Shown here: piece by piece, positions 52,364 to 64,000 of the stretch
Position numbering within the stretch: position 1 is the first letter of the stretch
Layout: the number at the start of each line of letters is the position of its first letter
NCBI RefSeq assembly: GCF_028769735.1
Contig: NC_088179.1
Coordinates: 7,696,001-7,760,000, forward strand
Length of the DNA stretch: 64,000 nt
Source: Zonotrichia leucophrys gambelii
Taxonomy: Eukaryota; Chordata; Aves; Passeriformes; Passerellidae
Reading direction: 5' to 3'
Notes under the pieces: generated by a model
The model's database searches: none
Seen by the model: the letters and a program-made list of their open reading frames with translations, nothing else
Told to the model about the DNA's origin: nothing
Program-made: the position numbers and the translations under genes

Positions 52364-55300
52364 GTGAAGATTTGACCCAGAAAGGTTTGAGTGAGTTTCT
52401 GAGCAAACTGAATTATCTTTTGTGTTTTGCAAACATGGGTCAGCTAAAAAAAGTGCAAAAGTTTAGCTCCCAGACCACATGTTTGAGTGAAACTATTTCA
52501 TGTTATTCCTTTAAAAAACAGCCCTTCTATTTTACTTCCCAACTGCAATGAAATGTTGTACTCTAAATAAAAGCTGTCTTTAGCCCTGCATTTTGTAAAT
52601 GTAGTGCATTAGCCGGGGCAGTTACTTGCTGTTTAGATTTTTATTAATTCTAAACTTACCTCTTTTCATGGAACTCTTTTGATTCCTATTCTGCTTGCAT
52701 TTATTGGCACAGTAAGAACATGCTATTTTCTAAGCAGTTGCTTCAAAGTTTGGGCCTTATCCTTTTATTAGAGAACATTTGTATTGAGCAAAGTACCACG
52801 ATCAAAGTGAGGATACAAACTGTGTTTGATCATGAATAATGAAGACTTGTTTCTTCTTCCAAAGCTAAACTGTCTACATCCTGATTCTATAATAATATTC
52901 TTATCTATGAAAATATTAGTTTCCTTATTCTGAAATATTTTTTATCTGCCTAAATTATCACAGCTTGTTTAGGATTATTTGATCATTATAGTTCATTTAG
53001 AGCAGTACTTAAAAATAGTTACCAAATCTCTGACATATTTGAAATCTCTGAATATTTGAGCATATTTCAGGATGAAATTTTCTGGTTTGTTCTGATATAA
53101 TTGATTTACTGAATCTAAACTAATTGCTCTGCTTTCTGCTGTTTACACATTTTTCTTATCTTTAAAATTTCATATAGCAAATGAGCACACAATATTTTTT
53201 GTCTATCTAATGTTAGCTGCAGTATATAGTATGTTGATCTTAGAATGTTATGGTTTAGATTGTTTTATTGCATTGATTGGACTCAATATTGAGTATTGAA
53301 AAGTTAAATAGTTAATAGCCATTTATCAAAATAGAGAAATAGCCAATGTCCGTGTAATTTTGTCATGCTGTAGTATTTAAATACTTTTCAGTACACTTTA
53401 GCATGTTCCTGTTAATAATTAAAACCATCTTGTAACGGATTGAAGGTGACCAGTTCCAAGAAGAAGAAACATGGAGAGATGCATTGTAAGAAATGAGTTA
53501 ATAACAAGAAAATGTGGGAAATCATTTTTGAAAAATCTGAATCTCAACTTGTGCTTTATAAATCACGACCCAGAAGTAACTGGGGATTCAGCCAGATCTC
53601 ATTAATTGCAGAGGAAGAGAAACTATAAAGACTGAAATTTATGTAAAATCAGTTCACTGGTCTATTCTTTTATGGGAACCACTTGGAACCAATCTGTATC
53701 TGCAACTCTTCTCTGGGAAATGAGTCGAAGAGCTACAGCAGGTGCTTTAAAGTAATAAGGGGTTTCCTGTGAAACCCAGTGGAGAGATGACTCACCACTT
53801 TAATTATGGCTTTCTTCTGTTGTAAAAGCAGGACCATCATTTGTAAAAGGCTCTTGTTGAGTAAATGAGTTCCAACAGAAAATCTTTGATAGGGAAAAGA
53901 AGATACCCATATTTTATTTTAAAGGGTATAAGATTTATAGGGAACATCTTCAGACTACTACAATGATTAGTGTTGTCTGGGTATCCCCAGAGTAACTGAA
54001 TGGAGCAGCAGTAACTCTTTTTGTGCTGTCTGGCATTGCTTTATTTTGAATTTCTGACTTATCTTTCAGTTCAGCTGTTTGATTTATTTCTAAATGATAT
54101 CTATCCCAGACAGATATCACCATAGTTCATGCTGCTTCAGGATGCTTGGAGTGGGTTTGGTCTGGTTTGGTTTTTACTTTAAAAAGACATAGCTAAAATT
54201 ACAGTTACAATTTCTTCATTTCGCAATACCATTCCTTTTTAGCAAGTTGCATGTCCCTGGGAAATAGGGCAGTCTTTACAAATGGTGAACCACCTCCTGG
54301 GAATTTTACTTTTTTCTTGGAAAACCACCATTTTTCACCCCATAAAATGGGAGATAAGGTCTTACATATCCATTGTGTCTGGGCTGTAAGAAAAGACCCC
54401 TCGGAACTGATACAACATTCCACCCTGACATGTGATGAAAATCCAGGGGACCATGATAGCTGAATCAGAAACACCCTCTACAATATTTATTGCAAAGTAG
54501 CAGTTTCTGGTGAAAAGTCCACTGATGAAAAGGAGGGAGGTTCTGGTATTTAGGGTATGTAGACAAAAATCATTAGGCAAAATGGTTCTCTTCGAGGACA
54601 GATGGGTCATATAACCCAGCTCTCAGTTCATTTTCTAGGTTGGTTGGTTGTTTTCATCTGACTTCTCTGCTCAGAAATTATGAACCTGATTTTGCCCGTG
54701 TCTGTCACCATCTGGCACAATGCATCTTCTTGCTAAGGTAAACTTTTGGTATCTGGAGGGAAAAAGACTCATAGCCAATATAAATCAAGAGAAAAGGGGG
54801 AAAATAAAGCAGCTTAGAAGAGTAGGTGTCATTGATTGACTGTAATTTTAAAGGGCGTTTCTTATGATTGACAAATTCCTGAGATGTTCATTAACTAATG
54901 GAATTATGGTGGCAAGTGACTGCTGTCTGCACAGAATATCACGTTAAAAAGTGCAGAGGAATAATGGGTTTTTCTCTGCTGTGGATCAGTCTCCTCACTG
55001 TCTGGAGCTCACTCAAAGACACTGGAAAGGATCAAGGAGGTTTCATTGATAAAATTCCTGTTTATGCTTTGCTCTTCCCCAGGAATTCCTGCTCAAAGCA
55101 TCAAATGAAGCTGAACTTAGAGGGTTAAAAAATAGAAAAAGAGCACCTGGGCCTTAATTTATTCAATTATCCAGAAAACAAAATCAGTTTTGTTTTTGCT
55201 AATAGCACTGAAATATGCATTACACTATTTTAATTAAAACAGTCTATTACACTTGCCATTCAGCTCATTCCTGCATATTCCCTTAGGGCAGTAGTCATGT

Positions 55301-57497
55301 ACTGTGATAAAACATAATGAAAATAATTTATAAAGGAAACAATACAATAAATCAATCTGATGCTTAATGAGCCTGCATTACAAGAATGGATACAATATTC
55401 TTTTTCAGAATATGTAGTGCATTCTCCTCAAATGATTGGAAGAATGCCCTACAGCACTTTAAAAAATAGCACCTCGCTCCATTTCAGCATGCTTTTAAAG
55501 CACTGCAGCTTGCAGTTTAAGCAAATCTTGGCCCAACAAGTAGAAATCTTTCCTTTACACTAGGTTTTTGATTTTTCTGTTATTTTACCTTTAGTCAGAT
55601 TCATCTGCCTCATAGGGATACCTGTAGAGACCACAGGGCTTCAACTCAGCTGCATACTTCAGCAGTCAGCTATTTGCTGTCTCTATTCCAGAGACCCAAA
55701 TTTTGTAGCTAAGATCAGAAATACTCAGAGAGAACTCTCAGCCTCCCATCAGAAAGATGCAAAAATAGCAGAAAAACTATTGTCATTATTTTTTATTTTT
55801 TTTGTACATTCATATGACACTTAAAGACCTTTCAAGTTCAGCCAATGACTGAATCTGTGAATTACCTTTACCTGAGAACAGCCAGGGAATATCTGTCAGT
55901 ACATAATGCTTCATTCAGTGACCAAATATGTGCACAACAGTCTGATTTTGTGCAGTATTTGCCATTTCTGTGAAATGCATCTGCATTTTGCTATCTGCTG
56001 CAAGGTCTGCTACTCTTGGAACAATCCTTCCTTAAGAATTTGATTACTCACATATTTATAAGATAATTCAATTGTTGCAGCACATTAAATTGTCCAGAAG
56101 AACCAGGGCAGCACTAATGCAACAGATGATACAACACAGCCAAAGTGCTTTGAGAGAGGAGTCACTCAGGGTGACTTGACCATGAATCCTACTGACACAG
56201 CCTAGAGGTATTCTGCTAAGGGTGTATTGAACTGTGTTCTTCCAAGCAGGTGGATAAGAGTTGAGTAGGAAATAAAAGAACTCTACCTACTATATCTGAA
56301 TAAGCTGAGGTTGGCTGTGATATTGCAACATTTTGTTGTTTTTGTACCCCATTAGTAAATTGAGAACAAATAAAAAGAGTGTGGAGGTGATGAGATGCAG
56401 GGAACTTATACAATAAATTTTCTCTTGGTATGATGTTTCCCCTTTGTCATTGCAGAGATGAAGTAGCTTGTGCATTATCTAAGTTAAGCAAAAATTATTT
56501 GATTAGATCCTTAACTTTCCTTAAGAAAAAGGAAAAAAATGGAGAGTATCAAAATGCTGTCAAAAAGGACAGCAAATGGTATTTTTTGAAATGCCTTTTG
56601 AACTATAACCAAAAATTTAGCATACCTGCAAGTCCTATATAATACTTCAGGAGTACAATTTATCACTCTGGTTATTTATTATTTTTATGGGGAAACAAAA
56701 GAATAGATAGCAAAGAATGGTTCAAGTAAGAACGATCAAATACCTAAATGCTGTTAGAGAGCAGTTCCAGAGCTGCTGGCTTTTTGTGTTTTCTGCCTCC
56801 TCTCACACCAAACCACAGAACCACTCTGGAGCACAAGAGGAATATCCGGGACAAGCTGCTGAGGCTGAGCTGCAAGAGCAATTCCCAAAGACTTCAGACA
56901 GATAGACAGACACCCAGAGGAGGAGGCTTGGCTGCCAGCCAGAATGGCCAGGCAGGAATCCTCGCCTAGGGAATCATCTGATCAGGGCTGCATCAGCTCA
57001 CACAGAGGCTGCAGCAGGCTGTAAATCCCAGCTCACACCAGGGACAGGTTTGGCAGGAGACACAGCCAAAACCTCCTGCTCAAACTGAGCAATCCCTGCC
57101 CCAGCCCAGCCCTGTCCTTTAAGGAGCAGCTTCCCCCAGCTGCTCAGCAGCTCCTACTGCCAGCCCTGGGACTGTTGCTGCAGGCAGCCTTTGCAGGCTC
57201 AGCCTCTGGCTTGGCAGAGAAGCTGGGATGCCTCTGGAAGCCTGCTGGCACATGGCATTAGACAGGTCTGAAAAACACCCAGCTCTGCAGATTGCCTGCC
57301 TCTGGCAGCTGGGAAAGACAGGGTGACCATTCTGTGACTCTGGAAACCACTTCTTGCCTCAAGTGTTTACTCCTTTAGCTAAGAGAGCCAAAAACCTCTG
57401 GCTGAATTAGGTGAGCATTTTCATCAGATGTGGAATGGCCAGAAAAGGCTCCCAAAGTCTGGAAGGTGACAAAAACCTGCTGCCCTTAGTGGAGGAA
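52364..57497. other. AT-rich non-coding DNA, ending in a GC-rich CpG-poor patch
   Basis: 52,600-53,450 is AT-rich, complex, non-repetitive DNA that could contain conserved elements. The frame following an acceptor at 56455 (open to 56642) is lysine-rich and unrecognised. 56,760-57,330 is rich in CAGC/GCTG strings but has very few CpGs and no frame of note. It may be a decayed repeat. Confidence 0.4.
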
Positions 57498-57800
57498 GAT
57501 ATATAGATATAGATAGATATAGATATAGATTAGATATGGATATATAGATATGGATATGGAAATACAGAGATTATATATATATATATACATATGATAGAGA
57601 TAGATGATATAGATAGATACAGATTATATAGATATATAAAGATAGATTTATAGATTATAGATATATAGATATGGATATAGAAATACAGAGATTATATATA
57701 TATGATAGAGACAGAGATATAGATAGATACAGATATATAGATACAGATAGATGACATACATAGAATAGATATAGGTTATAGATATATAGACATAGATATA
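57498..57800. repeat. GATA-type microsatellite with higher-order structure
   Basis: About 300 bases of GATA/TATAGA repeats (GATAGATATAGATATA...). A longer unit with 'ggatat(g/a)gaaatacagag' followed by an AT run and 'gatagaga' occurs at about 57547 and again at about 57668. The array therefore has a second-order period near 121 bases on top of the tetra/hexanucleotide one. Two overlapping minus-strand frames rich in Tyr, Ile and Leu are translations of this repeat and not genes. Confidence 0.95.
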
Positions 57801-59805
57801 TTCCTGTTCCCATTGCTTCAACCATTTGTGACTTTTTTCTAGGTGAAGAATTTCTGTGCTTGACATAAACATTTCTAGGGAAGTGTGCTCTTGTATGAAG
57901 AATGGCCCTAAATGTGAGTGATTTCAACTCTTAACTTTTGCCATGCATTCTCCTCCTCCAACACACTGTTTTGTGATTACTTCAGTACTTTCAGTATGGA
58001 ATTAGTGACTTTCACCCACTTTAAATAGCACCATAAAACACAAAAAGAAAAGAAAGCTGGCCATTCCACTGAGTGTTCATTCATTTACAGATTAGTTTTA
58101 TCATTCTAAACAAAGTGGAAGGTATTTGATGTCAGTTGTTTCCCTTTTCATGATTAATACAGCTATTTTGGATAGGATAGAAATGAAGAAAAACACAAAA
58201 CCTGCACGTTCACTGAGAAGGAAACTACTAATTACCCCTAAAACTGAACTTCTGTAAAATACAATAATTGTTTTTGATCACATTTTGATCACATTTCTTA
58301 ACACTCTTGGTCAATAAGACATAGTATTTAATGGACTATCCATTCAGGTAAAATAATTGTATTCATATGCCTTATAGTATATTATTTGTGTTTAAGAATG
58401 TAGATTATTTAAGTAATTTGTTTTCCTAAAAAAACCCTGGCTATTCATTACAAATATTCAATTTTATTTCATCCTTCCAAAGGTAGACAGAGGATACTCT
58501 GTTCAGAGGCCAGAGAAAAATGTGTGAAATAAGCTATACTGTACATTTCATTTTAAGTTAATTGAAACATAAAATGATAAAATTGTGGAATATGTCAACC
58601 TCTGTCAAGTCTTTATTGGACATGGGTGAACTAAAATCCGTGACATGGTCAAATTTGGACTATTTTCAATAAGAAAGAAAAAAGAGGCATTTCTCTGATA
58701 AGTACACAGCAACCACTTTCAATCCAAATGTTGAAACTCAGAAGTCTAGAGCCTCTTGAGAGTCTATACTAAAGTCTTTTCTTGGCCTTGTCAAAACATT
58801 TCTTAGGGTTTTTTACACACAAGAAAATGTTTAAAGTGTGGCAGTTATCCTACAAAGCATCTTCCTTCTGAGAGATATGGCAATTTAACAAGAAACAGGA
58901 AAAAATGGCTATTATTGGGAAATTTAGGCAATCATTTAATTTAGGCATCACCATATGTGCACACTGTAATACACATATATGTGTGCTCATTTCTGTATAG
59001 GTTCAGTTCTGCTCTTTGCTATAAATCAAAAGTCAGTACCTGAATACAAAATATGACTGAGGAGAGATTTTTGACCCGTTGCCTCTTTGGGGCATCTCAT
59101 TCTATAAAATAACCAGCTTGTGAGAAACTTAGCCAGACCTTCACTGCTCAGTACCTTTTTAATTAAAAGCCTGAACCTTACTTTATACTCATTAATCATA
59201 TCCGACTGGAATGTTGATATAATGGGCATAGCTCCCCCTCAGACACATTAATGGAAGTGTCATGGAAGTGCAGGGTAAGATGAGTGAAGATTAAAGGTGG
59301 AACATTTCTCCTGGTGTGTTCTGCTCCTGCATGCTCTGCCTGATTCCATGCATGGCACATCCTCCTTGCCTCAGCACCCACTGCTGTTCCATGTGCTGAC
59401 CCTGCATCAGCCAGGTCAGGCTAACAGGAGAAAAGCAGCAGGACAGGAGCCCCACCACGGTGTGTGAGCATCTTTCTGCCTCAAATCTGGTGTCAGAGCA
59501 TCTCCCTAGCCTGGAGATGTGCCGAGCTCAGCAGGTACAGCAGCTGTACAAAGCCAGGCTGCAGCTCAAGCCACACTTCACACCTTCCACAGCCTCAGTT
59601 TCTCACACTGGGGCATTTCTCCTCAAGCTGCCACATCCACTGCATGGCTGGATGGGTCCTGCTTATCTGCACCAAATGTGGCAAATCCTTCACTAAGGGT
59701 TCTTCTCCCCACAAAGACCAATAGCAAAGCTCCAGGTGATCTCAGTGGTAGCAGGGCTGGGTCTAACAAGTCTGGCTTTTATAAGAAATACAAGCCTCAG
59801 CCTCT
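57801..59805. other. AT-rich, then GC-richer non-coding DNA
   Basis: No gene or repeat recognised. Three overlapping plus-strand frames at 59460-59815 share one CpG-poor, GC-richer patch and cancel one another as evidence. A self-complementary 'cacatatatgtg' lies near 58973. Confidence 0.45.
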
Positions 59806-59870
59806 GCTGGTATAAATCAACCTAAGTCCCCACTGGAACTGGGCTAATTTACACCAGAGCAGAATCTAAC
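59806..59870 (+). mobile_element. Old amniote interspersed repeat, fragment
   Basis: 'tggtataaatcaacctaag', a degenerate 'ccccactggaactggg', then 'aatttacaccag' and 'agcagaatct'. This matches the layout of the widespread sauropsid repeat end described at 33404-33475, in the opposite orientation. Highly diverged. Formal family name uncertain. Confidence 0.4.
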
Positions 59871-62605
59871 TTTACATATTCTTTTCTTTTTGCTCCCTCC
59901 TACTGGCAAGAGCCCAACAGCAAAGCTTTTTGTGCATTTGTTTCACTTTGTGTAAGGTCAACTAAGGTTTTATGTAAAACAGATGGGCAAACTTAAAAAT
60001 GATTTTTCACATTTCATCGAAAACCAGTAAAAAAGCAAAAGGGGGGGGTGTGGAAATTACTCTTTCTGTTCTTTCAAAGGTTGTTGCAACGACCTTGATT
60101 TTACCCAATGCCTCAATTTTAAAAAAGGAAAACAACTCCCTGTTTTTATTACAGTGAAGTTGTTTTCTCTGCTATTCATAGAGGTCTTAAGGAGAATCAG
60201 CAAGAAAAAGAAAATTCCCAGTGGTTCATTGGTAGTTTGAAAACGGGAATATAGTGCCCAAGTTGTAAAATAAGGACTATATTTAAACATCCTTTAACTT
60301 ATTGTGCTACATTTTTCTTCTCACAACTCTGTAATTTTGTGGTATCTAATATTGTGGGACTGAAAGAGTGTGCAGCCAAAGAGTTTACCAGCTTGGGAGG
60401 GAAAATGGCACAGCAATTTTAAAAAGCCTATTCTTTTCTTCTTAAAAACCAACAATAACAACAACAAAATTTATGTAAGTGAGACTTCATGTTTATAGAA
60501 ATTTTCATTCTAAAGCACGCAAGACAGAAGTGTGGATTTCCCAATGAATCAGGTCCTTTGTATTTAGGCTTGATATATTGAGCAATTTCCAGTTGTTTAA
60601 ATGACTGTAAGTGCAGAATTATCCATGATGCTCTGGCATCCCTGTATGACAAAGAGCACCAAGCACAAGTCAGGCTGTGCAATCTGCAGAGATGTCCCTG
60701 GGTCCTTCCCCTGGAGCTTCAGCTCTGGGTGATACATCCAAGAGAAACAGACAGGGCAGAGGGAGTCTGAAAACTGGAATCCAGAGGAGAACAGTGAGTT
60801 CAAACCAAGCACTGTAACCCATGATCTGCAAATAATGGCTGGTCAAGCAGGAGACTGGCAATGCAGAGGAAAAGGGTGACGGGAAATGTAACAATGGGCT
60901 TCAAGTACAAAGATGCTGAAAAAAGAGAAGCTTAGAACTTGTTATTCACATTGTTAATTAATAGCACTAAAAATAACTGAGCTTACATTTTAGAAGAAAG
61001 GTTAGGAGAGAAAATTTTCAACTTAGATAGGACTCACTGGGACAGACAGTTTTAGGGGGGATGTCTTGATCCTGCCAATGTCTCTTTTTTGACAAACATC
61101 TGGTAGGAGTGACATTGGTAGGAATGACATGGGCTCAGGTGATTCTATCCTGGGACTGAGGAATGGACTGAGCTGAACTCACATGGCCTTTTCAGCCCAA
61201 GGACTTTATAAAGCACATATATTGAATTATTGAATGCATATATATATATTTCTAATATCCAAATAGCACACTTGGTTGCAAAAACTTATGCAGGGAATCA
61301 GGAGAATTCTATGACTTTAGAATTTGATTTGGATATAGGTTTGAATGGATATAGGTGCTATCAGGAAGTTTCTCCAGGCACTGACTTAATACTACATATA
61401 ATGACCAAATGAAAATTTTGGTTATGCATATACATGTATTTCACGTAAGTTTTGAAACTTTAAAAAAACAAGTAAAAATGTCAGTGAATTAATGGCTATA
61501 ATACAAAATATTTTACTAAGTTTGTATGATTTTTCAAATATTTCAAGTACTTAATGTATTTTCAAAGAGAATTATTTTGTGACTGTTTTTGCCAGATACC
61601 CATATGTCATCTAGTTTTGTGCTTGCTGATTACTGTCAGCCAGTTCAGACATTCCTGCCATTTTTAGCTCAGAACTAGTTATGTGCAATCTTATCCTGGT
61701 GGATCAGTTGACTGTGTATTTATTCACAATCTAGTGTTAAAGAATAGAAAAAAATAAAGCTTGAAGTGAAGTTGAGAAGTTAAGACAAATTGATGGCTTA
61801 GTAAGTGTTTAATTCATTGAACTCTGCAGAAATAGAGGAGTCTCAGAATGAAGGAAGACCACGTAACTTAAAACTGGCTCACTCATAATTACTTGGAGGG
61901 AAAAAAGGGCAGGGGAAACTGTATATTGGAGCTTGAGGGGCTTTTCAGAACAGGAATGTGACAGTCATTTAAACTGGAAAAAAATCATCAAGATGATTTT
62001 CATTTGAGTTTACATTCAAACATTTTAGAAGACAAATAGCCTTTAAACTTTTCAAAATGCTTGGGGTACTTCAAAATTAAAATACTTTGATGTATTTAGG
62101 CAAATTGAATCCAGGATGCCTCTGCAGGGGCAGGAGAAGTAATAAAGCTGCTGACTGCTTGCAGTGGTTGAATGTTTAGTCTACAAGCTTAACAATGGTT
62201 ATGCAAAGCAAAGCGAGAATGATTTTTATTGCAGATGGTCATGATGGTTTAAGTTAGGACTGAAATCTGCACTTTGACATGCTTATGAAACTGAATATTT
62301 GGCTACCTTCACATATTACTGAAATAAAGATAACAACCTTAACCACAAATAATTTGAATTGATGTTTTGGCACTATACAAAGGAATTGAGATGAGCTTTT
62401 TTTTATTATTCTGAAATTAATTTTTGCATTCTGGTTATCTCAATCTGATATCTGTACTTATTTGAGGACACTGCCTCCAGATTAAATCCAAAATATCTGT
62501 TACTAAAGTAGTCCACAGGACTCAGGAGAGGGCTATTTTCATCCTACTTTCATCATATTTGTTATGCATAGGTGAGGGAAAGTCTGTAGGTAGGCCTTAT
62601 CTGCC
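59871..62605. other. AT-rich non-coding DNA
   Basis: Contains a G8 run at 60041-60048 and an AT dinucleotide run near 61237. No gene or repeat family recognised. Confidence 0.5.
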
Positions 62606-62941
62606 TTGAAAAGGCAGATGTCCTTTCAAGGACAGATAAAGCAGGAATATGAAAAGTTATTAGTGAATACTCATTATTATTTCCCCGATGAATTTAAAGA
62701 AACTTTAAAAAATTACATTAATTTAATTGCTAATTTTGATTTATTGGCTGCCAGCTTAATATCTCAGAATTTAGAAAGAGTTTGCTACTACTGTAAAAAG
62801 CTCAGCATTGCTTTTAGCAGTTTTAATTTTACAGTTGCAAAGAAATTGCATCATTTCCCTCAACAAACAGAAACAACCCATTTCTTTTACAGGAAGCTAA
62901 GAAAACAGACAAACATGAAAGGCCACCATCTGTTAATTTAA
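62606..62941 (+). CDS. Unrecognised 111-codon ORF, probably chance
   Basis: Open from 62606 to 62941. A second in-frame ATG directly follows an AG at the end of 'ccttgaaaaggcag', giving MSFQGQIKQEYEKLL. The first 70 residues are reasonably balanced and helical, unlike the low-complexity peptides of most frames here. There is no known domain, no convincing acceptor tract, no donor within the frame, and its codon use matches AT-rich background. It could be a single-exon remnant, but chance is more likely. Confidence 0.15.
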   Translation: MKRQMSFQGQIKQEYEKLLVNTHYYFPDEFKETLKNYINLIANFDLLAASLISQNLERVCYYCKKLSIAFSSFNFTVAKKLHHFPQQTETTHFFYRKLRKQTNMKGHHLLI

Positions 62942-64000
62942 AATATATTTCTACAAATATACACTGCAAGCCTCCATAGCTAAGTCCATGTAACAGCCAT
63001 GTCAAACTGAGTATCCCAGGTGTTGAAAAAAATGGTCTTGACCTTCCAAAAATCATCACTATTGCATTTAAAGAATTTTATTTTTTAAATAATAAACTGT
63101 GTGTTCTTTTTAATTGCCTTCGGCTTTCCAGATTTTAGAATGCACTTGGGTCATGTTTTTACACTTTTCCATGAAGCTAAAAGAAAAAGAAATTAATTTT
63201 TCTTAAATGATGCCCAAGAGTCTCACATAATCACATTACCCTAGGAAATGGGACTTGAGGAGAAATACCAAACACTGTGAAACATTTGATAAAAGCATGG
63301 AAGCAAGAAACTACAAAATAGTAGTAAACTGTGTTTTAAAACAGAAGTCCCTACTGATCTTGGGACAACAGAAGGTGGCCAGGCTGAGAACCAGCTTTTC
63401 CCAGCTATGTGTTTATGAAATCAGGCAGATGCCATGTCTAAAAAGTCTGATACAGATATGTTACAAGTAATAATTATTCTGTGATCTAGAGAGATAATAG
63501 GGGAAGTTTTGATGAAAAACAAAGAAAGAAAAGGAATCATCTGTATCTTGTTAGCCTTCAGTGAGAAAACACATGGACATTGCTCAATCTCTGGACTTCC
63601 AAAAGAAAGAGAAAGAGCAGCAAAGCAAAATAAGCAAAGACTGGGGACTGGAAAATTTAAGTGAAAAAATATAAGTCTAGCTATGGTGCTGTCAGCATTT
63701 TACCATCCAGGCTGAGTGCATCTTGCTTAAAGAATAATCTTGTCTAGTGAATTGCATGTATTCAGGACTCCTCTCTTAATCACTTATCAGTTTAGATAAT
63801 GATTGCTGCTGCTGAAGTTGGTAGTGTTAATAGAAATTATTAAGAGAGCCAATGTTACTGGTTTGTGTTGAGATTTTCTGATTTCTTTAAGCAATCCCTT
63901 TGCCCAGCTGTTTGGTGAACTGACCCTACCCTCCCTAGGCTGTGATTACTGACCTTAGGGTTTTTCATTCCCAGGCATTGTCCAGCATTCCTGTAGACTA
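62942..64000. other. AT-rich non-coding DNA
   Basis: Nothing recognised up to the window end. Confidence 0.5.

Noticed and set aside
56456..56642. Open frame after an acceptor-like TTGCAG
   Set aside because: Lysine/asparagine-rich product typical of AT-rich background; no donor or homology.

Overview
This window reads as avian nuclear DNA, most likely from a songbird (passerine). It is AT-rich and strongly CpG-depleted. Its recognisable repeats are chicken-repeat-1 (CR1) LINE fragments with bird-type 3' ends, plus a solo LTR whose sequence style and 6-bp target duplication fit passerine class II (ERVK-like) retroviruses. Nothing looks bacterial, viral-genomic, mitochondrial or plant-like. 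There is no operon, CRISPR array, rRNA or tRNA that I can support.

No protein gene could be named. Nearly all open frames are 60-140 codons, overlap on both strands, and are what AT-rich non-coding DNA gives by chance. The window is best read as intergenic or deep-intronic sequence.

Layout: 1-10 kb is unique AT-rich DNA with one CR1 tail (511-663) and simple repeats. 10-17.2 kb holds a tiny signal-peptide-like ORF (10214), an imperfect palindrome (14226-14267) and an isolated CpG-dense block (about 16855-17175). 17.2-30 kb is AT-rich DNA with two stretches that resemble conserved non-coding elements near 22.9 and 23.3 kb. 30.4-30.84 kb is a repeat-like unit with internal 31-bp and 40-bp tandem repeats and a TATA-like box. 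33.4-35.6 kb carries an old amniote repeat and a 0.7-kb CR1 fragment. 39-45.3 kb holds the best coding suspicion: two plus-strand exon candidates with good splice sites whose phases join. The solo LTR (40419-41036) lies between them, and an inverted CR1 piece follows. At 44.4 and 46.1 kb are two copies, about 87% alike, of a 120-bp unit I do not recognise. 49-64 kb is AT-rich, with a possible conserved element (about 49.2-49.45 kb), an A22 tract, a 300-bp GATA-type microsatellite (57498-57800) and a second copy of the old amniote repeat (59806-59870).

No set of genes working together can be described. The most useful leads are the 39162/44601 exon pair, the CpG block, the 120-bp repeat pair and the repeat unit at 30.4-30.84 kb. 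All were judged by eye; no search was run.
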